Shown here: positions 15,641 to 22,077 of the stretch, piece after piece
How positions within the stretch are numbered: the stretch's first letter is position 1
How the letters are laid out: each line of letters starts with the position of its first letter
DNA from: Flammeovirgaceae bacterium UBA5867
GTDB taxonomy: Bacteria; Bacteroidota; Bacteroidia; Cytophagales; Cyclobacteriaceae
Direction of reading: 5' to 3'
Assembly (NCBI GenBank): GCA_002432545.1
Contig: DJFR01000246.1
Span: 8,379-35,521, forward strand
Length of the DNA: 27,143 bases
Position numbers and translations under genes: made by a program
The notes under the pieces: generated by a model
What the model was told of the DNA's origin: nothing
Database searches by the model: none
The model's input: the letters and a program-made list of their open reading frames with translations, nothing else

Positions 15641-16027
15641 ATGAAAAAAAAGTTAGAAGATTATGATCTGCACGCGAGTTGCCCGATCCGGAACGTATTG
15701 GATCGCTTTGGTGACAAATGGTCGATCCTGGTAATCCTGTTGCTGGGTGAACATAAAACTGCGATGCGTTTCAATGAAGTAGCGCAGACTATAGGCGATA
15801 TATCGCAAAAGATGTTAACGGTTACACTCCGAACACTTGAAGCTGATGGCATGGTGATGCGAAAGCACTATCCTGAAATTCCGCCTCGTGTGGAATACGA
15901 ACTCACCGAACTGGGCAAAAGTCTTTTACCGCACATCAATGGTTTGGCGCAATGGGCTGTAAAGAATTACGACACCATTACCAAGTCGCGTAAAAAATTT
16001 ATCGCGAAGAAGCAATTGGTATCCTGA
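15641..16027 (+). CDS. HxlR-family winged-helix transcriptional regulator, 128 aa
   Basis: The protein matches HxlR regulators across its length: an N-terminal CPIRNVLDRFGDKWSILVI segment with the conserved Cys (the redox or electrophile-sensing position in several HxlR members), a helix-turn-helix (RFNEVAQTIGDISQKMLTVTLRTLEADGMV), a wing with PPRVEYELTELG and a C-terminal dimer helix. The family usually senses oxidants, aldehydes or quinones and controls a neighbouring gene. I chose ATG 15641 (MKKKLEDYDL); an in-frame GTG at 15620 would add seven residues (MKINVLD). It is divergent from the yceI-like gene, which is its most likely target together with its own promoter. Confidence 0.9.
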   Translation: MKKKLEDYDLHASCPIRNVLDRFGDKWSILVILLLGEHKTAMRFNEVAQTIGDISQKMLTVTLRTLEADGMVMRKHYPEIPPRVEYELTELGKSLLPHINGLAQWAVKNYDTITKSRKKFIAKKQLVS

Positions 16028-16411
16028 GCGAGCATCAAAGAAAACGATCGCTGCTTTGGCCGATATTCTAAAATGAGATGTGTACGCAATCAAAGAGTAT
16101 ATTTTCGAAATCGATCCCGAAGAAGTCCGCTGCTGTTATTTTTGGATCGCCCGGAAAAAATCACATCTTTTTATCCTCCGGATACATGTAGCAACACATT
16201 TGAAAAAGTAATTGCATTACTAAAATCTATCGTGTTTGTAGTATATCATGAACCGTACTGAGTTGCAGCAGGTTGCACATAGCAATGAAAAACCACACGG
16301 AGCCACGGTATAGATGAACCAGTATATAGTTACCGCCATGTAAACGTTCTCAGCAGGTCGTAACGAAGTCATCTGCCGATGAACGGGTTATCAGATTATT
16401 TTTTATAGGTG
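16028..16411. other. Intergenic region of about 380 bp with no recognised gene
   Basis: No convincing coding frame. A 62-codon plus-strand frame at 16073-16261 has no recognisable features. A small perfect hairpin TCATC-TGCC-GATGA lies at 16369-16382, just upstream of the promoter for the next gene pair. Otherwise I see nothing in it. Confidence 0.45.
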
Positions 16412-16419
16412 TATATTTG
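16412..16419 (+). promoter_or_regulatory. TAnnTTTG -7 box for the small protein/CBS-PAS operon
   Basis: TATATTTG matches TAnnTTTG exactly and sits 28 bp before the ATG at 16447. The -33 box is weak (TTAT near 16388). The position argues against the alternative TTG start at 16417, which would lie inside the promoter. Confidence 0.5.
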
Positions 16420-16446
16420 CGGCCTGATCTATACGCTTTAAGCAAG

Positions 16447-16674
16447 ATGAGTAAAGGCAAAGAGCTTAAATACTCTGTCAATCGTTCATTTGAAGAAATC
16501 AAGTTGCAGTCTTCCCGGGATGTTCTGATCCCCGGAGTGAATTCACAGCATAGCAAAAAAGATATACAGTCATTTGTACAACGCGATGTGTTGTACGGTG
16601 TGTCCGATAGTGAACTTATCAAAATAGATTTCAGCATCACTGGCTATAGCAACATTGAACAAGCACTCGGATGA
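16447..16674 (+). CDS. Small protein of unknown function, 75 aa, coupled to the CBS-PAS gene
   Basis: I do not recognise this protein. The ATG at 16447 gives MSKGKELKYSVNRSFEEI, a polar, charged sequence with no signal peptide or membrane segment, so it should be cytoplasmic. The C-terminal half (VQRDVLYGVSDSELIKIDFSITGYSNIEQALG) reads like folded protein. Its TGA overlaps the ATG of the CBS-PAS-DHp gene (ATGA at 16671-16674), and a Bacteroidota promoter lies just upstream, so the pair is almost certainly co-transcribed and coupled. A role as partner or regulator of the downstream signalling protein is inference only. Confidence 0.65.
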   Translation: MSKGKELKYSVNRSFEEIKLQSSRDVLIPGVNSQHSKKDIQSFVQRDVLYGVSDSELIKIDFSITGYSNIEQALG

Positions 16675-17681
16675 ACATTTCTTTTTTTGTCAGACGAGAT
16701 TTCCAGACGATCCAGGCACACGAAGGTATCATGGCTGTTAAAGATGATCTCATACAACGCACTGTGCTGGTTGTACAGGACGAAGATCACAATCATCTTG
16801 GCATTCTTACTCCCCTCGATATACTTCAGCGACCGAACAACCTGGTGATCGATTGCCTCACAGGAAAAACATCCGTTACGTTGCCGTGCAGTGTTGATGA
16901 AGCGTTACAGGTAATGCAAACCGGGCAATCGGAAGTATTGCAGGTATATCAGAATGAACACTTCGAAGGGCTTGTGTTCAAGAACGATCTGCTGGAGTTT
17001 ATGCGTACCAAACGCAAAGAGCTTGAGCAGGAAATAGCAACACACATGAAAGAGATACGTTCTATTAATACACAGCTTGAACAATCGCGCCAGGTATTGC
17101 AGGCTATATTTGACAGCACACAGTCCTATATATTTCTCGTAGATCCGCAGTTCAGAATTATTTTCTTTAACAAGAAAGCGCAGGAGGGAAGTCTGAGCAT
17201 GCATGGACATGAATTGAAACTGGGCGATAGTATACTCATCTATGCTGAATCAGGCAACGATGAAATGGCGTTGCTCACTTTTCAGGAAAATTATGACAAA
17301 GCGGTATCTACGAAACAGACCGTGGTGAGTGAACGCGAAATATACTATCCAAGCATGATGTCGTCATGGATACGATCCGAATATACTCCTATATATGACA
17401 ATGGTATGCTGGTAGGTGTAGCGCTTCGTATTGTTGATATAACCGAACGGAAGCGACACGAGATACAAATTGAAATGCAGACTGAAATACTGCAGCAGAT
17501 CTCCTGGATGCAATCGCATCAGACCCGTCAGCCGGTGGCTACTATATTGGGATTGATCAACATCCTGGAAAAGTCATCACTCTCAGATGATAACCGGAAG
17601 ATCGTTGCCATGCTGGAAGATACAGCACTTAAACTCGATGATGTTATACGCGACACGGTGATTCGCGCGAACTCCATTTAA
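16671..17681 (+). CDS. CBS-PAS-DHp signalling protein lacking a kinase ATPase domain, 336 aa
   Basis: The order of parts is: an N-terminal region (about 1-115) resembling a CBS pair, with LGILTPLDIL and FEGLVFKNDLLEFM; a coiled coil (about 115-145); a PAS domain (about 146-262, from ILQAIFDSTQSYIFLVDP-like strands to the closing VDITERKRHE); and a histidine-kinase dimerisation helix pair (about 265-336) with QSHQTRQPVATILGLINIL, where His283 is the H-box position. The protein then ends: no N, G1, F or G2 boxes follow, and the next gene is convergent 7 bp away. It may act as a phosphotransfer or dimerisation partner for another kinase, or be a shortened kinase. Similar PAS proteins ending in a DHp-like helix pair may occur in other Bacteroidota, so truncation is not certain. 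No membrane segment is seen. Confidence 0.8.
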   Translation: MNISFFVRRDFQTIQAHEGIMAVKDDLIQRTVLVVQDEDHNHLGILTPLDILQRPNNLVIDCLTGKTSVTLPCSVDEALQVMQTGQSEVLQVYQNEHFEGLVFKNDLLEFMRTKRKELEQEIATHMKEIRSINTQLEQSRQVLQAIFDSTQSYIFLVDPQFRIIFFNKKAQEGSLSMHGHELKLGDSILIYAESGNDEMALLTFQENYDKAVSTKQTVVSEREIYYPSMMSSWIRSEYTPIYDNGMLVGVALRIVDITERKRHEIQIEMQTEILQQISWMQSHQTRQPVATILGLINILEKSSLSDDNRKIVAMLEDTALKLDDVIRDTVIRANSI

Positions 17682-17688
17682 AAATTAC

Positions 17689-18357
17689 TCAGGCATATTT
17701 CCACTTGAATCCTTTGGTGTGGTGATGAATACCACGAGCCACCAGTATAATTTCTTTTTCGCCACATCCTGTCTTTCGCGATGCTTCACTTATACTTTCA
17801 TAGCGCGCCAGTAACTTACCTTTTATAGTATATTGTTTCACCGGTTTGCGCCTGGAATAGCCACCGAAATTTTTCCACTGCGAGCGGTCTGCAATTTTCA
17901 GATATGAATCAACGCGATCGCGCTTGAACACCCGCTGGCTCTTTTCACTTTTCGTTACCAGCTTCAGGTTCTTTACCGCGTTGTTATAGCCATCACCATC
18001 TTTGTTGATTACGTACATGCCATCCTTTTCGTAATCAAGATCTTTTACAAAAGCACTATAAACTATTCTGCGTGTGTTGAAATAGTATTGATGACCTTCG
18101 TGTGATAACGATACGCGAAGATCGATCATCGGCTCGCCTGTTTTTATATTCTTGTTCATGGCTACAGACTGACTAAGAATTCTGCCGGCAACAAATTGTT
18201 CCTTCAATCGCGGATGGGGTATAGTTCTGTCAAGTGATTTAACCCGTCCCATGTTGGATGCTTTATAAAGTCCTTCAAATCCGGGTATATCTCGCCATCG
18301 TTCGCCTTTTATATTCTTGAGCTCTTTGTTCAGATAGGGGTATTTCGCTCGCTTCAT
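17689..18357 (-). CDS. NUMOD4-HNH-NUMOD1 type protein (homing-endonuclease relative), 222 aa
   Basis: The N-terminus carries a NUMOD4 motif (RWRDIPGFEGLYKASNMGRVKS, about 20-41, given here in pieces: W-R-D-I-P-G-F, then Y-K-A-S-N-x-G-R-V). The centre aligns with an HNH endonuclease core, ending D-G-D-G-Y-N-N and K-N-L-K-L-V-T (about 120-135). The C-terminus is a NUMOD1-like DNA-binding helix (KPVKQYTIKGKLLARYESIS to GFKWKYA, about 171-222). Two normally His positions are changed: the metal-binding His before D-G-D is Asn118, and the His in the V-H-R-x-V segment is replaced around Thr95-Arg96. Catalysis is therefore doubtful. ATG 18357 is preferred over a TTG 36 bp upstream. It is free-standing, not inside an intron or intein. 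Confidence 0.8.
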   Translation of the reverse strand: MKRAKYPYLNKELKNIKGERWRDIPGFEGLYKASNMGRVKSLDRTIPHPRLKEQFVAGRILSQSVAMNKNIKTGEPMIDLRVSLSHEGHQYYFNTRRIVYSAFVKDLDYEKDGMYVINKDGDGYNNAVKNLKLVTKSEKSQRVFKRDRVDSYLKIADRSQWKNFGGYSRRKPVKQYTIKGKLLARYESISEASRKTGCGEKEIILVARGIHHHTKGFKWKYA

Positions 18358-18409
18358 ATGCGTAATGTTAGTAACAATCTTATAATAGAACAATCAATAC
18401 GGAAGTATA

Positions 18410-18429
18410 CCTCTGTAATCTTACGGAGG
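18410..18429. promoter_or_regulatory. Near-perfect dyad upstream of the NUMOD4/HNH gene
   Basis: CCTCTGTAA and TTACGGAGG flank a TC centre, with one mismatch in nine pairs. It lies about 53 bp upstream of the ATG at 18357 in the divergent region shared with the five-gene operon, so it could control either. TGTAATCTT recurs directly at about 18414 and 18437. Confidence 0.35.
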
Positions 18430-18510
18430 CTCCCATGTGTAATCTTTTTAGAGGTGTCATTCTTAAAGGATTGTAATTTTGAAGCCGGAAAAAGACTTGC
18501 TATGTGGCAC

Positions 18511-18603
18511 TGCTAAGTTACGCTTTAGCATCCCTTCGTTTGTTCGTTAGCACGGTCAGCAACTGGAAAGAATTTCTTTATTAGATAAGAACAACGATTA
18601 GCA
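18511..18603. promoter_or_regulatory. Cluster of TTAGCA motifs in the promoter region of the Sia-type operon
   Basis: TGCTAA at 18511-18516 and TTAGCA at 18525-18530 form an inverted pair; further TTAGCA copies lie at 18547-18552 and 18598-18603, the last 18 bp before the first ATG. Four copies in under 100 bp is well above chance for a 6-mer and suggests a regulator-binding region. No clean TAnnTTTG box was found here. Confidence 0.4.
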
Positions 18604-18620
18604 AGATAGCGCATTACCTC

Positions 18621-19967
18621 ATGAATAAAAACGCATCTGTTTTCAGAATTTGCCGCTACGTGATTATACCCTTGGTATATCTTTTTGTAGCAGGTTGCGA
18701 ATTGCAGGAGACTAATTTTATCAAACCCGTTCCCATAGCTCTGCAGGCATTAGACGTACAGTCCACCAGTTTTATTGCAACCTGGAAACCCGTGCTGGGA
18801 AGTTCTATATATGTAGTGGATGTTGCTACCGATCCTCAGTTCTCGAGTATCGTACAAAACTATCAATCGCACGAAACAGCAGGTGTTACGCTGCAGGTAA
18901 CAGGTCTTGCAGCAGAAGTGACCTATTACTATCGGGTTCGCGCGCAGCGAGACAATACATTCTCCGGTAACTCCAATACTATACCGGTAACAACCGCAGC
19001 ATTAACATCACCAATTGCACTGCCTGCTACAGGTGTTAAGGTATTTCAATTCACGGCAAACTGGACAGCTATTGAGGATGCAGCAAGTTATCTCCTGGAA
19101 GTAGCGACTGATCCGGACTTCAATACAACTCTACCAAACTATAACAGTGTGGAAATAGTGGGTACATCAATGGAAGTAGAAGGGCTTGACTATAGGAATA
19201 CCTACTATTATCGTGTAAAGGCAAAGCGGCTGGAGAAGACTTCAGGATATTCAAATGTAGTGGAAGTACCGCCTTGTATATCATCATCGTGTAAACTTTC
19301 CAAGCTTACATTCTCCCCTGATTTTTGGGATGAATTTGAGTACGATGCCAATGGAAGACTGGCAGCGATCAAATATATAAACAGTGGTGACGAGACGAAA
19401 TGGTCTGTGGTATATAAAGCAGACGGTAGAGTTGATTCTGTCATGGCATATTATCAAGGTGAATTGTATGAGAAAAATGTATACGCATACAACGAGTCCG
19501 GTCAGTGGACTTCTTTATACACCTATAATACCGATGATGATCTCACCTTAGTAAGAGATTACCTGTATAACGACCAGGGCCAACTGATCGGTTTTAGAAG
19601 TTACGATGATGAAGGTCGTACGAGTCTCATTAAACACCAGGATTACACGGTTGATGATTTTGGCAATGTGTTGAAAATTACCAATGAGAATGGCGATCAG
19701 ACCGGTGAATTCCGATACGAATATACCTTCAATCCGAAAATGCTGATCCATGAGACTTTGCGACCTTTTATACCCGAGTCTTTTTCAGGTTTTGATCTGA
19801 CACCGTATAGCAGAATAAACAATGCGATTTATGCGCATGGTACTTTCTACGACAATTACGGAGAAGAGGAAGAGGTATTTGTATATGAGCTGAACAGCTG
19901 TGATGTAGCACTGGCAAGAAAAGGCTTCTATAAAGTTACATATGAATTTACAGGATGTGATTTTTAA
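18621..19967 (+). CDS. Lipoprotein with two fibronectin type III domains and YD-like C-terminal repeats, 448 aa
   Basis: The leader ends in a clear lipobox, FVAGC, with Cys26 lipidated. Two FN3 domains follow (about 35-125 and 128-215): each has a F-x-A-x-W strand and ends TYYYRVRA or TYYYRVKA, and both contain V-A-T-D-P-x-F, so they are internal duplicates. The C-terminal part (about 220-448) is rich in Tyr/Asp strands such as FEYDANGRLAAIKY, YLYNDQGQLIGFRSYDDEG and DYTVDDFGNVLKI, the YD/RHS-like beta pattern seen in Bacteroidota surface lipoproteins (DUF4595-like). An adhesive or ligand-binding role outside the cytoplasm is inferred. It is the first gene of a tight five-gene unit, 13 bp ahead of the TonB-dependent receptor start, which hints that the two work together at the outer membrane. 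Confidence 0.8.
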   Translation: MNKNASVFRICRYVIIPLVYLFVAGCELQETNFIKPVPIALQALDVQSTSFIATWKPVLGSSIYVVDVATDPQFSSIVQNYQSHETAGVTLQVTGLAAEVTYYYRVRAQRDNTFSGNSNTIPVTTAALTSPIALPATGVKVFQFTANWTAIEDAASYLLEVATDPDFNTTLPNYNSVEIVGTSMEVEGLDYRNTYYYRVKAKRLEKTSGYSNVVEVPPCISSSCKLSKLTFSPDFWDEFEYDANGRLAAIKYINSGDETKWSVVYKADGRVDSVMAYYQGELYEKNVYAYNESGQWTSLYTYNTDDDLTLVRDYLYNDQGQLIGFRSYDDEGRTSLIKHQDYTVDDFGNVLKITNENGDQTGEFRYEYTFNPKMLIHETLRPFIPESFSGFDLTPYSRINNAIYAHGTFYDNYGEEEEVFVYELNSCDVALARKGFYKVTYEFTGCDF

Positions 19968-19980
19968 AAACAGAAAGTAT

Positions 19981-22059
19981 ATGCGTATTACCTATCTACT
20001 AATCGGCTTTCTGTTCATATCACGTGTACTGTGTGCCCAGACTACAGATGATAAGGAAGCTTCCGGTTCACTATATAAATTCTCGGTTGACCAGGATATA
20101 TTAAACCTGAAATACGAAGGCGATGCTACTGTAAAGATACAGGGTGCCTCCGGTAAAGAAGAAGATGTAAATAAAACACCCTATTCTGCCACCGTGCTTA
20201 CGCGTGAAGAAATTGAAAATGCCGGAGCGCTAACCATTCCTGAAGCGTTGCGCTTAGCCCCGGGGTTGTTTGTACAGCAAAGCGTTAACGGACTTTACGA
20301 AGTATATATGTACGGCACAGAGGCGCTTCCGCAAGGCAGCAGTCTGAACAATGCCCGCAGCAAAATGATACTGGTGATGATCGACAACATGCCGGTAAAT
20401 AATTCCTTTGAAGGCGGTATACTGTGGGAGGCGCTGCCGGTAAACCTGGGCGATGTGGAACGCATCGAGATAGTGCGTAATCCTTCGTCAGTACTTTTTG
20501 GAAGAGATGCTGCAGCCGGTACCATCAATATTATAACGAAAGGTCAGGAAGGTAACAAAATCAGCGTACAGGGTACATCGCAATATAGTTTGTCACCTGG
20601 CGATGCCAAGACCGCCATCAGCCAGGCATCCGTTGGTTTTGGTATACGCGATAAGTTCATGCTACGCTTCTCCGGTAACTATAACAGCACGAGACGTTTT
20701 CAGGATCCGTATTACGTTTTCAGTCAGCAACGCTATATTCCAAGCGACTCACTTCTCTTCTATGAGTCATCGGCATCAAAAACAAATCTGTATGGAAGCC
20801 TTGCCCGACAGGACTATGGCATGAATGCATCCATGCGCTATGTGCCGAGTGAGGATGCGGAAGTAAGCTTGTCACTTTCACACCAGAACTCCGAAGCACA
20901 GACTATATATGGAGGTTTCGAAGAACTTGCATTAACCCGCAGAGCCTCTACACTGAACCTTGCCAATCTGAATGCACGCATCTATAATCTGAATGTACAG
21001 GCATCGTATACATTTGGTGATCAGAATATGGCGATCGGTTATCCCGGCTATAAATTTGATGTGTCCAATATCAACACTCGTCTATACTATACATTCAACC
21101 TGAAAAATATTCGCATCATGCCGGGCGCAAGCTACCAACAGGGCGCGCTTGATGACAGAGCCTATAGTTCAACCGACAGTCAGTATCCGGATATCATTCA
21201 TGGTAATAAGAACATTGCCAACTATGGTTTCTTCCTGAAGGCAGGAGCAACCTTTATGGAAGAAAAGCTCGTGCTGGATGGAGGCATTCGTAAAGACTTC
21301 TTCAATTTTAACGATCAATCGATTCTGAGTTATCAGGCAGCTGCCGCGTATACATTGATCGATCGGGTACTACTGCGCGCATCTTTTTCAGAAGGCTATA
21401 CCAGCAATACGATGCGTGACGCCTTTGATGAAAGCAGTTATACTGCCTATCAGGGAACAACGGTGCGTAACGCTGTCAATCCCTCGCTGAACATGACAAC
21501 GGCCCGCAATATAGAGGTGGGCACACGCATACAAGCTACGGACAAGATATTGGTAAGTGCTGATTATTTCAGAATTGTCGATAAGGATCTTATACAAACA
21601 GTATCATCCGGTGATATATACCAGCGCGTAAACTCCGGTACGAAACTTTCGCGCCAGGGTGTTACGGCAGCCGTTACAGCAAGTCTCTCCGGAAAATTCA
21701 AACTGCGTGCCTTCGGTACATTTCAACATACAAACTATACATACGACACACTCGGCAGCAGTGGTACCTATACACCACGCTATATGGCCGGTATAACCGG
21801 TACGTTCCGAACGTTGGTTGAAAAACTTACAGTTGGCGCGAGTGTATATGCGTATGGCAGCCATACCATGAAAACTACGTTGGGCGAGACTTCACTGTCT
21901 GCGCGTATTATTCCGAATATGAAAGTATCGTATAAGTTCTGGCAGGAGAATACAGTGTTTGTAAACGCCCGTAATTTTCTGAACAGCAGTGGTAAGGAGT
22001 ATATTTTCTCGGATGACGTGCCGGCACTATACCTGGTGGGCGTAAATCTTAATTTCTAA
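19981..22059 (+). CDS. TonB-dependent outer-membrane receptor, 692 aa
   Basis: From ATG 19981 the protein has a signal peptide (cleavage near VLCAQ), a short N-terminal stretch of about 30-50 residues, then a plug domain (about 50-160) with TPYSATVLTREEIENAGA, IPEALRLAPGLFV, MILVMIDNMPVNN and VERIEIVRNPSSVLFGRDA followed by GTINIITK, all standard. A beta-barrel follows and ends in a terminal Phe (VGVNLNF), the outer-membrane insertion signal. It is a short receptor of the CirA/siderophore type, not a 1000-residue SusC, and no SusD gene is present. I see neither a carboxypeptidase-like domain nor a FecA-type signalling domain ahead of the plug. An in-frame ATG at 19942 would overlap the previous gene and spoil the signal peptide, so it is not preferred. 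Substrate unknown. Confidence 0.92.
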   Translation: MRITYLLIGFLFISRVLCAQTTDDKEASGSLYKFSVDQDILNLKYEGDATVKIQGASGKEEDVNKTPYSATVLTREEIENAGALTIPEALRLAPGLFVQQSVNGLYEVYMYGTEALPQGSSLNNARSKMILVMIDNMPVNNSFEGGILWEALPVNLGDVERIEIVRNPSSVLFGRDAAAGTINIITKGQEGNKISVQGTSQYSLSPGDAKTAISQASVGFGIRDKFMLRFSGNYNSTRRFQDPYYVFSQQRYIPSDSLLFYESSASKTNLYGSLARQDYGMNASMRYVPSEDAEVSLSLSHQNSEAQTIYGGFEELALTRRASTLNLANLNARIYNLNVQASYTFGDQNMAIGYPGYKFDVSNINTRLYYTFNLKNIRIMPGASYQQGALDDRAYSSTDSQYPDIIHGNKNIANYGFFLKAGATFMEEKLVLDGGIRKDFFNFNDQSILSYQAAAAYTLIDRVLLRASFSEGYTSNTMRDAFDESSYTAYQGTTVRNAVNPSLNMTTARNIEVGTRIQATDKILVSADYFRIVDKDLIQTVSSGDIYQRVNSGTKLSRQGVTAAVTASLSGKFKLRAFGTFQHTNYTYDTLGSSGTYTPRYMAGITGTFRTLVEKLTVGASVYAYGSHTMKTTLGETSLSARIIPNMKVSYKFWQENTVFVNARNFLNSSGKEYIFSDDVPALYLVGVNLNF

Positions 22060-22077
22060 CGGCTATAATCTAAAACG

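Noticed and set aside
16073..16261. A 62-codon plus-strand frame after the HxlR-type gene
   Set aside because: Arg-rich N-terminus with no leader, no motif and no coupling to a neighbour; probably chance.
18621..19967. RHS/YD toxin gene
   Set aside because: The YD-like strands are short and follow FN3 domains in a 448-aa lipoprotein; there is no RHS core motif, toxin tip or immunity gene.
19942..19980. Upstream ATG for the TonB-dependent receptor
   Set aside because: It would overlap the lipoprotein gene and put 13 polar residues before the signal peptide; ATG 19981 gives a normal leader.
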